From positions 110,486-174,485 of the forward strand of contig NZ_JACOPX010000016.1 of the NCBI RefSeq assembly GCF_015461835.1: a stretch of DNA of 64,000 nt, in the 5' to 3' direction. Positions within the stretch are counted from its first letter, which is position 1. Each line of letters opens with the position of its first letter. This DNA comes from Pseudomonas neuropathica (lineage in GTDB: Bacteria > Pseudomonadota > Gammaproteobacteria > Pseudomonadales > Pseudomonadaceae). A model generated the notes under the pieces. It did no database searches, was not told the DNA's origin, and saw only the letters and a program-made list of their open reading frames with translations. Positions 10,401 through 16,125 of this stretch are shown piece by piece. The position numbers were made by a program, and so were the translations under genes.

Positions 10401-10522
10401 GAGCTGGCGTAGTCGGTTGCTCTCTTGTTTTAGTCGGTGTCGGAACGCTCGGCGGTGGGGTGGGCGGAGAAGTAGCGGGGGAGAAATTTGGAGAAGTCAT
10501 TTATGAGGGGGTGTATGAATGA
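7472..10522 (+). CDS. vgrG: T6SS spike VgrG with C-terminal effector extension
   Basis: A 1016-residue evolved VgrG. Residues 1-350 form the gp27-like base (FAPANQPRFTLTLEGAQHDL...), 367-450 the gp5 OB fold (YQPGVVTGPKDTEIHCDEYG), and 471-606 the DUF2345 beta-helix needle ending INIGPGGIF. About 400 further residues are not spike. They include a Cys cluster near 657 (FCEECERCKNGICP), a LysM-like stretch at 694-743 (FHIVEQG...SLNPQL...KPGQLIVL), a helical linker, and a glycine-zipper hydrophobic C-terminus (~905-1010) with many GxxxG spacings. The tail resembles membrane-inserting toxins; pore formation is inference. The stop overlaps the next ATG (ATGA at 10519), coupling it to the putative immunity gene. 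No sheath or baseplate genes are nearby, so this is an orphan vgrG island served by a T6SS elsewhere. Base composition turns AT-rich towards the 3' end. Confidence 0.93.
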   Translation: MFAPANQPRFTLTLEGAQHDLKVLEFTGKEAISQPFRFELELVSERPDLDLESLLHCQAFLNLDAQGSGIHGQIYQVGQGDSGKRLTRYHLSLVPRLTYLGHRINQRIFQHQSVPQIVAQVLKDHAILRDAFDFRLGSEYPVREYCVQYAESDLAFIQRLCAEVGIHYHFQHSPQGHLLVFGDDQTVFPRLAEPTVYLPGSGMSAGAAAIQRFNVRVETRTSVVTRRDYNFEKPRLHLQTRIDGEQRPVLEDYHFPGQFNDRETGKHLAQRALERHVADYRQAEGIGDESALVCGHFLQLTEHPRHDWNDLWLLTAVEHHGRQPQVLEESVTSDGEGFQGYRNSFLATPWDVFFRPALGPEKPRMLGYQPGVVTGPKDTEIHCDEYGRVKVQLAWDRDGELNEHSSCWLRVATNWAHDRYGSVLIPRVGMEVLVGFIDADADKPLVVGCLPNAATPIPLDLPADKTRSIFRSQSSPGGGGYNELRIEDRKGAEEIYLRAQRNWTQHVLHDQQVQVDNQRSIVVTGTARHELKADEQRITHGRRQTEVKQDDHLSVSGDRHIRVSNQAISASGQFHVSAGQQVVIDGGASATIQAGGQWINIGPGGIFSSVPIVVGGAPMAAMSAAPVVPGLPEKLAAASAAILTPAQIMSLKSDAPFCEECERCKNGICPTPDTLSQPRKSSARPAPSGAEPGFHIVEQGMSRSALESTLFPQPDPAVLEKFRSLNPQLTQYAKPGQLIVLSDPRNTQCTREEALLMEAAQKVDTALEPLSDAEAEFVSRHHEEIGSFLSQGSTGLGIGSAMFATHLGNLKDILVDIESLHKRTFDKHGKLQGAEFFAERKKLMGRLDSNLGPLVRKGVGIPNHPKLKSALGISSRSLVHHWTKAGTAGGIPGYATHIDGVSRAGKVMKVGGLVGIAIGASASGLKVKETCRIGTEAACRKVRFSEGGKFAGAVGGSMAGGALGSLVCVGIGLVTAGAGVVGCSLVLVGVGTLGGGVGGEVAGEKFGEVIYEGVYE

Positions 10523-10908
10523 CCAATGACGACGAATTTTGGTTTGTTTTGATTTTTGGTGGTTTGTTTTTTGGGCTTGTTTTTATATCTGCTGTAGGCC
10601 AGGCATATCTATATTTTTTTAAAAGACAAAGGATTCTAAGTCACCTTGATAATTCCCTGGGCGTTTTGAAGCGTAAGTCTTTTTTGTCTGGGGGGGTGTT
10701 TGGTGCTTTTTTTGTATTTGCGTGCTTGGGGTCATGCTTGGTACTGCCGTCTTGGGCAATTAAGGGCGGTTCTTTGGACGAAGATGACTATTTGAATTTT
10801 CCTCTCGGTTTACTGAGAGCTATTCGATTTTTTTATCTGGCTGCACTTGGCGGCGGAGTGGCGCTGATCGTTTTTTTGATTGGTTGTAAATATATGGGTT
10901 GGATTTAA
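10519..10908 (+). CDS. Small three-helix membrane protein, probable immunity to the VgrG toxin tail
   Basis: A 129-residue protein with hydrophobic segments near 8-33, 55-80 and 103-126, ending KYMGWI. Its ATG overlaps the vgrG stop (ATGA), the usual arrangement of a T6SS effector and its immunity gene. The region is far more AT-rich than its surroundings. The conserved stretch DEDDYLNFPLGLLR is shared in altered form by the two downstream paralogues. An inner-membrane immunity protein would fit a membrane-targeting toxin. This is inferred from position and topology; no family was recognised. Confidence 0.75.
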   Translation: MTNDDEFWFVLIFGGLFFGLVFISAVGQAYLYFFKRQRILSHLDNSLGVLKRKSFLSGGVFGAFFVFACLGSCLVLPSWAIKGGSLDEDDYLNFPLGLLRAIRFFYLAALGGGVALIVFLIGCKYMGWI

Positions 10909-11044
10909 CGTAACAGTCTCACCTACGCAGGGGCTGCTTGTCTGTGGCGTAATCGCAACAGGCGTTGGTGTATTTGGAGGTGCAGTATTAGGCGAAGCTA
11001 TCGGTGAAGGTGTTGGCGAAAAAATATATCAATGGAGTGAGTGA
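10909..11044 (+). pseudogene. Displaced VgrG toxin C-terminal tail (orphan fragment)
   Basis: Between the first two immunity paralogues an open frame with no start of its own encodes a glycine-rich tail ending GEGVGEKIYQWSE, with its stop at 11042-11044. Aligned by eye without gaps, 30 residues starting at a Cys match the VgrG C-terminus (CSLVLVGVGTLGGG..., ending GEVIY) at 15 positions, including the GE..GE..GE..IY pattern. The TGA overlaps the next ATG (TGATG), as at the vgrG junction. It is best read as the remnant of an older toxin tip, left behind when the vgrG 3' end was replaced. Confidence 0.75.
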
Positions 11045-11429
11045 TGTATAACTCGGAGAATATTTTTTTGTAATTGCAATACTCGATATCGGTTTGGGTA
11101 TTGTGCTGTTTTTTCTTCAGTTGCATTTTTCATATTTAAAATTTGACAGGCTTTTTGAGTTTTTTAGGCATTCATGTGGTATTCAAATCCGTCAGCATTT
11201 TCTGAAGAAGGGGATTGCCAGCAGAATGTTTTTAACGATGAATCTAGGTTGGATGATTTTTCGCTACAAGAGATCTATCAGTAATGGCGAATTGGATTCC
11301 CGAGATTATGAAGCTGTCCCGTCAGGCCTGAGGATCTATATTCAAGGTATGCATCTTTCAGCGCTCGTGCTGGGTGTGGTTATGGTTGTGCTTTTTGTTA
11401 TTGGTAAATATATGGGATGGTTGAAATAA
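11044..11429 (+). pseudogene. Second immunity paralogue, frameshifted near its N-terminus
   Basis: The ATG at 11044 overlaps the stop of the orphan toxin tail but meets TAA after nine codons (MYNSENIFL). One extra T in the T7 run at 11063-11069 would join this start to the 111-residue frame that is open from 11094. The repaired N-terminus MYNSENIFFVIAILDIGLG parallels MTNDDEFWFVLIFGGLFFG of the first paralogue. The rest keeps the family pattern (LDSRDYEAVPSGLR, ending GKYMGWLK) with hydrophobic segments at both ends. It is either a true frameshift, a sequencing error in a homopolymer, a slippage-dependent gene, or a gene that starts at TTG 11094. Confidence 0.65.
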
Positions 11430-11486
11430 GATTTTTCGACATCTTTGGGAACGCAACCTGTTGCGGACTACGCGCGGAATGGATAA

Positions 11487-11957
11487 GTGGATTTTCTGAT
11501 TTTAAATGCGATTGAATGGTTTGATGTATACGGTTATGAGGTGTTTCTCTGGATAAAAACCACTGCGGCTCTTCTTTTTTTTGCTGCGATCTTCATGTCG
11601 GTTTATTTGGTCTTGTTCAGAATGGAGGAAATATTTGAATCTCTTGGTCAGTCTGAGGCGATAAAGTGTCGGGGTCCGATAAAGGGAGCAAGTTTTCATT
11701 CAAAAGGTGAAATATTAGCTGCCGTCTGGACTGTTTTGACATTTTCGTCGCTTTCGATACGGCGAGGGGATTTGAGTCAGGATGATTTCGAAAAATTTCC
11801 CGCGGGCTTGAGGGTGTTGATCAAAGTTAATTTTTTGTCCTTTGTTTTTGCATTTTCTTATTCCTTGATTTATGAATTTGTTCTTGAGTATTTGAGCTGG
11901 GTTGATTGGATATCAGCAACTCTGCATTATTTTGGTTTGGTGGTGAACTGGGGCTAG
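11487..11957 (+). CDS. Third immunity-like small membrane protein
   Basis: A 156-residue protein read from GTG 11487 (MDFLILNAIEWFDVYGYEV). It has a strong hydrophobic segment near residues 22-46, a second moderately hydrophobic one near 70-85, and a long one near 112-135. SQDDFEKFPAGLR matches the motif of the two preceding paralogues, but the C-terminus is longer and lacks KYMGW. It is AT-rich like its neighbours. A nearby ATG at 11479 is out of frame. It is probably an older, diverged immunity gene kept in the array; no toxin tail was found in the 57 bases before it. Confidence 0.65.
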   Translation: MDFLILNAIEWFDVYGYEVFLWIKTTAALLFFAAIFMSVYLVLFRMEEIFESLGQSEAIKCRGPIKGASFHSKGEILAAVWTVLTFSSLSIRRGDLSQDDFEKFPAGLRVLIKVNFLSFVFAFSYSLIYEFVLEYLSWVDWISATLHYFGLVVNWG

Positions 11958-11967
11958 AGGAGATTTT

Positions 11968-12690
11968 ATGCAGGGACATAGCAGCAAAGAATGGCTACAA
12001 ATCCATCCTCTTAACAGCACCGAAAAACTTTTCGCCATATTCAGCAACGTGAGCGATTCCGAGCCATTCAAGGCCTGGCAGGTATCAGCGAAAGCTCAAG
12101 CGCCAAGTCCGATTTGGGCGGACACTATTTACGCCGAGTGGGATGCGGTGATGCCCTTCGTGGGAATTGTCCCGGCAGACAGTGAGTTTCTCGATTGGGT
12201 GGCGACTACTGAGTCTCTTGATTGGGGCTGGTTGGCGGTGTCTTCGGCGAGCCAGGAAGTGGTGGTTGAGCATTTTCGCAGCCTGACGCAGGTGCTGATG
12301 CCGGACGGCAAAGCGGTGTTTTTTCGGTTTTGGGATGGACGTTTTTTGTTGCCGATCCTGCAATCCGATGCCGTAGATGCGGCGCAGTTGTTGCCGGTGA
12401 TTTCACGCGGACTGATCAATGGTCAGGCCTTGGAAATCGGGGGGCGGGCGCCGGTTTCGGGGCGGGTGTTTCCTTGGTGGGCGGTGCCTGATTCGGTGTT
12501 GGCTTCGGCGGGTGATGAAGTCCGGGTCGGCAACGCTGTGCAGTGGCTGAGCGAGGAGCATCCGGCATTGTTCGAGGCATTTCCCGAGGTGGTTTTGCGC
12601 TGCAAGGTTGGGCAGTTTTTTCAGAGTTCAACGTCGGAAGAATCGTCGCAATCGGCGTTGTTGGCGTATTTGCTTGCAGAGTCGGAGTGA
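11968..12690 (+). CDS. DUF4123 T6SS effector adaptor
   Basis: A 240-residue protein with the features of DUF4123 adaptor/chaperones: a WADTIYAEWDAVMPFVGIV block, SLDWGWLAVSSASQEVVVEHF, and the central LMPDGKAVFFRFWDGRFLLPIL. These proteins load VgrG-associated effectors onto the spike. Composition returns to the genome's usual GC here, unlike the AT-rich immunity genes. Its place after three immunity genes, rather than between spike and toxin, suggests the immunity array grew by insertion between vgrG and this adaptor. Confidence 0.85.
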   Translation: MQGHSSKEWLQIHPLNSTEKLFAIFSNVSDSEPFKAWQVSAKAQAPSPIWADTIYAEWDAVMPFVGIVPADSEFLDWVATTESLDWGWLAVSSASQEVVVEHFRSLTQVLMPDGKAVFFRFWDGRFLLPILQSDAVDAAQLLPVISRGLINGQALEIGGRAPVSGRVFPWWAVPDSVLASAGDEVRVGNAVQWLSEEHPALFEAFPEVVLRCKVGQFFQSSTSEESSQSALLAYLLAESE

Positions 12691-12849
12691 CATTTCCGGG
12701 CGAAGGCTTCGGACGTTTCCTTCGAGTTGCGGCGGTTTTCATGAACTGGTGGGCGGTGGGTTGCAGGGATAGTCTTTTCGTTGTCACTGCGAGAGTGGTG
12801 ACAGGGTGTAGGAACCCTCGCTTTCATGACGTTACAGTTCGTTGGATTT

Positions 12850-12878
12850 TTGCGGCACTTGATTCAAGTCCGTAAGAT
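12850..12878 (+). promoter_or_regulatory. Sigma-70-like promoter of the structured leader
   Basis: TTGCGG at 12850-12855, a 17-base spacer and TAAGAT at 12873-12878. Predicted transcription would start near 12885, one base before the first stem of the leader RNA. The preceding 12691-12849 stretch shows nothing recognisable. Confidence 0.6.
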
Positions 12879-12884
12879 CGTTCG

Positions 12885-12963
12885 CGGCGGCTGTGCGTGG
12901 GACACGCTTCGGCGTGACCGAGGTCCATGATTGCTCGGTTCCTACTCTTGCGCACAGCTGCCA
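12885..12963 (+). ncRNA. Structured leader RNA with a three-way junction
   Basis: A 12-base-pair closing stem pairs 12886-12897 with 12951-12962, with a single G-U pair. Inside are a five-pair hairpin capped by a C(UUCG)G tetraloop (12903-12916) and a six-pair hairpin (12917-12922 with 12934-12939, 11-base loop). A short unpaired strand follows (12940-12950). A promoter sits exactly upstream, and the small gene at 13023 starts 60 bases downstream with a good ribosome site. It could be a cis-regulatory leader or a stable small RNA. I cannot assign it to a known RNA family. Confidence 0.6.
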
Positions 12964-13022
12964 CCCAAACCTGTAGGAAGGTGCGTTGGCGACTTACGTT
13001 TATCAATCATGGAGATAACAAA

Positions 13023-13343
13023 ATGACGACTTTGCATCCCGATCCACCCTACGAAAAAATCATCCCCCATCCCGACAACCGCTTCATGGCCCTGACCGGC
13101 AATTGCAGCGACATGCCTACGCTGTTCATCGACACCCACGTGCCCCTCGACATCCTCATGGACGCCGCCAACCATCGTCTGCGCGCCGTGATCCAGGTGC
13201 TGGAAAACATGTGCATGCGCGGCTCGGTCGAATGCGACTCCGTCATCCTCAGCGACTTCGCCCAGCTCTGCGTGATCCCTCTGCGTGACGGCTGCGATGT
13301 GCTCGATGTCATCGGCAGGCGCCTGCGCAGCATGCCCGCCTGA
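13023..13343 (+). CDS. Small conserved Pseudomonas protein, DUF3077-like
   Basis: A 106-residue protein starting at the ATG behind GGAGATAAC. The middle (FIDTHVPLDILMDAANHRLR) resembles the V-P-x-x-x-A-L-x-x-A-S pattern of the small DUF3077 proteins common in fluorescent pseudomonads, whose function is unknown. There is no signal peptide or membrane helix, and five cysteines are spread through it. It follows the leader RNA at 12885-12963 and probably forms its own transcription unit. The assignment to DUF3077 is tentative. Confidence 0.7.
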   Translation: MTTLHPDPPYEKIIPHPDNRFMALTGNCSDMPTLFIDTHVPLDILMDAANHRLRAVIQVLENMCMRGSVECDSVILSDFAQLCVIPLRDGCDVLDVIGRRLRSMPA

Positions 13344-13351
13344 AAAAGATC

Positions 13352-13430
13352 AAAAGATCGCAGCCTTCGGCAGCTCCTACACGGGATTGGTGTTTACCTT
13401 GTATGAGCTGCCGAAGGCTGCGATCTTTTG
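13352..13430. repeat. REP pair, GATCGCAGCC family
   Basis: Inverted pair AAAAGATCGCAGCCTTCGGC ... GCCGAAGGCTGCGATCTTTT between the DUF3077-like gene and the Tai4-like gene. It may also act as the 3' end of both convergent transcripts. Confidence 0.85.
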
Positions 13431-13433
13431 ACG

Positions 13434-13865
13434 TTAATGGATATCAACGCGTCGGTCGGAAATGTACGCATCCTGAGTTTTGATAAAACTGTTGAACGCT
13501 TCGGAGTTGTAGACCTGCAGGCACCCAGGAAACACTACTTTTTCATTCGAGTATTTGCTGTTTGAAGGTGTCTGCTCGTAAGCCGTCAACACGTAGTTTC
13601 GGGTTTCTTCATAGGGATCGTGCAGCACCTGCAGCGTGTCTTCATTTTGCAGAATGGTATGCATGCCTTTGCCCATGAACGAATAGGCATTGGCGGACAG
13701 TGCAATGTCTTTTTCCAGCGCGGAGCGTTCTTTGAATGGCTTCAGAATGCAGTGGCTCAGGCCGTAGTTCTTTAGTGTCTGGCGTGCCTGTTCAATGTGG
13801 GTTTCGTCGGCAAGGGCGAGGTATGGGCTAAGAAGGCTGAGTAAACAGATGATCAGATATCGCAT
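13434..13865 (-). CDS. Secreted small protein, Tai4-like T6SS amidase immunity candidate
   Basis: A 143-residue protein with a clear signal peptide (MRYLIICLLSLLSPYLALA), so probably periplasmic. The mature part has a Cys pair (SHCILKPF and VFPGCLQVY) and the pattern NYGLSHCI ... KDIALSANAYSFMGKG. This resembles the Tai4 family of periplasmic immunity proteins against T6SS amidases. An alternative start at 13889 would add eight residues. No amidase (Tae4) gene is next to it, so if the assignment holds it is an orphan immunity gene, close to the vgrG island. Confidence in the family is moderate. Confidence 0.55.
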   Translation of the reverse strand: MRYLIICLLSLLSPYLALADETHIEQARQTLKNYGLSHCILKPFKERSALEKDIALSANAYSFMGKGMHTILQNEDTLQVLHDPYEETRNYVLTAYEQTPSNSKYSNEKVVFPGCLQVYNSEAFNSFIKTQDAYISDRRVDIH

Positions 13866-13910
13866 GAGTTTTGACTTCCTGTCGTTCATGGTTAGCCAGT
13901 TTAACGCCAT

Positions 13911-14217
13911 AAAAGCAAAGCCCCTCACCCTAGCCCTCTCCCAGAGGGAGAGGGGACTGACCGAGTTGTCTGGGTGATCTACGCCGGCTTGCGACTTAAG
14001 CGGTGAACTTGGCTTGGCCAAGCCTGGAGGGTGGTGTTCTTTCGGGGGACTGACCGAGGTGCCTGGGTGATGTGCGCCGACCTGCGACTTCCGCGCTGAT
14101 CTTCGCTTGGCCAAGCCTGAGATCACGCTGATCTTTCAGGTCGATGTAACCCGCAAGATCACCACCTTCAGTCCCCTCTCCCTCCGGGAGAGGGTTAGGG
14201 TGAGGGAAAGGCTTTTG
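13911..14217. repeat. Inverted repeat pair enclosing two 93-base direct repeats
   Basis: The left end (13911-13955) and right end (14171-14217) are inverted copies of a sequence containing CCCTCACCCTAGCCCTCTCC and AAAGGCTTTT. Each end also carries its own small hairpin (CTCCCAGAGGGAG, CTCCCTCCGGGAG). Between them, blocks beginning GGACTGACCGAG at 13954 and 14047 are imperfect direct repeats that share CTTGGCCAAGCCTG. It fills the gap between the Tai4-like gene and rlmJ and encodes no gene I can recognise. Confidence 0.8.
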
Positions 14218-14288
14218 TCCGCTCAGCCGCCAACCCCTGACTTGCCGCCCGGTAAAAGGTAAACTTTGCGCCCTTCGCAGGAGCAATC

Positions 14289-15128
14289 ATGAATTATCGT
14301 CACGCCTTCCATGCCGGCAATCACGCCGATGTGTTCAAACACCTGACCTTGACCCGCCTCATCGCCCTGATGTCGCGCAAGGAGCAGCCGTTTGCCTATC
14401 TCGACACGCACGCCGGCATCGGTCTGTATGACTTGCAGGGCGATCAGGCCAACCGTACCGGTGAGTACCTGGAAGGCATCGCGCGCTTGTGGGATCAGCC
14501 GGATCTGCCGGCGCTGACCGCCGACTACATGAAGGTGTTGCACGAGATGAACCCGGATGGCCAGCTGCGCTACTACCCGGGTTCGCCGGAGCTGGCGCGG
14601 CGCCTGACTCGCCCGCAGGACCGGGTGATGCTCAACGAGAAACACCCCGAAGACGGTGTGCTGCTCAAGGACAACATGGCCGGTGATCGCCGGGTAAAAG
14701 TGCATCTGGGCGAGGGCTGGCACGTGGCGCGTGCGATGTTGCCGGTGCAGGAGAAGCGTGCAGTGATGCTGATTGATCCGCCGTTCGAACAGCTCGATGA
14801 GATGCAGCGTTGCGCGGCGTCGTTGAAAGAGGCGATTGGCCGCATGCGCCAAACCGTGGCGGCGATCTGGTATCCGGTGAAGGATCAGCGTGCGTTGCGG
14901 CGGTTCTATCAGGATCTGGCCGGCACCGGTGCGCCGAAGTTGCTGCGTGTGGAACTGCTGGTGCATCCGCTGGATACGCCGAACAGCCTGAACGGTTCGG
15001 GCATGGCGATTGCCAATCCGCCGTGGGGTCTGGAGGAAGAATTGCGTGAGCTGCTGCCGTGGTTGTCGAAGAAACTGGGGCAGACCCAGGGTGGCTGGCA
15101 GATGGATTGGTTGATTGCCGAGAGCTGA
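14289..15128 (+). CDS. rlmJ: 23S rRNA (adenine-2030-N6)-methyltransferase
   Basis: A 279-residue member of the RlmJ (YhiR) family, which methylates A2030 of 23S rRNA using S-adenosylmethionine. It begins MNYRHAFHAGNHADVFKHL, the family signature. YLDTHAGIGLYDL is the SAM-binding loop and MLIDPPFEQ is the DPPF/Y catalytic motif of N6-adenine methyltransferases. Length matches the family. It stands alone, flanked by repeat elements on both sides. Confidence 0.96.
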   Translation: MNYRHAFHAGNHADVFKHLTLTRLIALMSRKEQPFAYLDTHAGIGLYDLQGDQANRTGEYLEGIARLWDQPDLPALTADYMKVLHEMNPDGQLRYYPGSPELARRLTRPQDRVMLNEKHPEDGVLLKDNMAGDRRVKVHLGEGWHVARAMLPVQEKRAVMLIDPPFEQLDEMQRCAASLKEAIGRMRQTVAAIWYPVKDQRALRRFYQDLAGTGAPKLLRVELLVHPLDTPNSLNGSGMAIANPPWGLEEELRELLPWLSKKLGQTQGGWQMDWLIAES

Positions 15129-15142
15129 TCAACGGCAAGATC

Positions 15143-15246
15143 AAAAGATCGCAGCCTGCGGCAGCTCCTACACGGTTCGGTGTCGTCCACCAATGTGCGG
15201 ACGATCACTGATCTCCTGTAGGAGCTGCCGAAGGCTGCGATCTTTT
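15143..15246. repeat. REP pair, GATCGCAGCC family
   Basis: Inverted pair with a 40-base spacer between the convergent rlmJ and msrA ends. Confidence 0.8.
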
Positions 15247-15257
15247 GCTTTCAGGGT

Positions 15258-15923
15258 TTAATTACCCGCCAGGCTCGCTGGCATGCACACGCCGGTGCCG
15301 CCAATCCCGCAATAACCCTCAGGGTTCTTCGCCAGATACTGCTGGTGATACGCCTCGGCGAAGAACACGGTCGGCGCCTGATCGATCTCGGTGCTGATTT
15401 CGCCCAGACCCGCCTTCGACAGTTCCGCCTGATACACAGCCTTGCTCTTCAGCGCTGCGTCCAGATGCTCAGGCGAGGTCGCGTAGATCACCGAGCGGTA
15501 CTGGGTGCCGATGTCATTGCCCTGGCGCATGCCCTGTGTCGGGTTGTGCAGTTCCCAGAACATCGCCAGCAGCTCTTCATAGCTGACTTTGGCCTTGTCA
15601 TACACCACCAGCACCACTTCAGCGTGGCCGGTCAGGCCCGAGCAGACTTCTTCGTAGGTCGGATTCGGCGTGAAGCCACCGGCATAACCGACGACCGTGC
15701 TGACCACGCCTTCACGCTGCCAGAAGCGGCGCTCGGCGCCCCAGAAGCAGCCCAGACCGAAGATCGCAAAATCGACGTCCTGGAAAAACGGGCCAAGCAG
15801 CGGGGTTTCTTCAAACACGAAGTGCTTTTCAGGCAGGGTCATCGCGGTTTCGCGGCCGGGCAGAGCTTGTTCTTTGGTCGGGAGCACGTTTTTGTTCACC
15901 AGAATTTCCGAGCGCAGAACCAT
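15258..15923 (-). CDS. msrA: Peptide methionine-S-sulfoxide reductase MsrA
   Basis: A 221-residue enzyme that repairs methionine-S-sulfoxide in proteins using thioredoxin. The catalytic Cys lies in IFGLGCFWGAERRFW and the resolving Cys residues are in the C-terminal GYCGIGGTGVCMP. EVCSGLTGHAEVV and GTQYRSVIY are family motifs. The N-terminal ~45 residues (MVLRSEILVNKNVLPTKEQA) are the extension typical of Pseudomonas MsrA. It is a single gene flanked by REP elements. Confidence 0.97.
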   Translation of the reverse strand: MVLRSEILVNKNVLPTKEQALPGRETAMTLPEKHFVFEETPLLGPFFQDVDFAIFGLGCFWGAERRFWQREGVVSTVVGYAGGFTPNPTYEEVCSGLTGHAEVVLVVYDKAKVSYEELLAMFWELHNPTQGMRQGNDIGTQYRSVIYATSPEHLDAALKSKAVYQAELSKAGLGEISTEIDQAPTVFFAEAYHQQYLAKNPEGYCGIGGTGVCMPASLAGN

Positions 15924-16003
15924 GATCGTTCCTCTCAGTCAGGTTGGATGTAAAAAGTCAGACCGCCAGTGTGCCGAATGATGCCGAGTTAATCACTACC
16001 CAA

Positions 16004-16088
16004 TGTAGGAGCTGCCGAAGGCTGCGATCTTTTGATTTTGCTTTTTAAAAACCAGATCAAAAGATCGCAGCCTTCGGCAGCTCCTACA
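16004..16088. repeat. REP pair, GATCGCAGCC family
   Basis: Nearly perfect inverted pair, TGTAGGAGCTGCCGAAGGCT ... AGCCTTCGGCAGCTCCTACA, between msrA and the GGDEF/EAL gene. Confidence 0.85.
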
Positions 16089-16125
16089 GGGGGCGGCATG
16101 TTATGGCGAGAATGGGGTAGCGGGG

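Noticed and set aside
7472..12690. A complete T6SS gene cluster
   Set aside because: No tss sheath, baseplate, ClpV or Hcp genes lie next to vgrG; only an orphan spike, its effector part, immunity genes and adaptor are present.
12543..12875. A 110-residue frame overlapping the end of the DUF4123 gene
   Set aside because: It overlaps a solid gene, has no ribosome site, and runs into the leader promoter region.
12885..12963. The folded region as a simple terminator
   Set aside because: It has no T-run, lies directly downstream of a promoter, and has two internal hairpins within a long closing stem.
13866..14126. N-terminal extension of the Tai4-like gene to 14126
   Set aside because: It would bury a clear signal peptide and read through the repeat element at 13911-14217.
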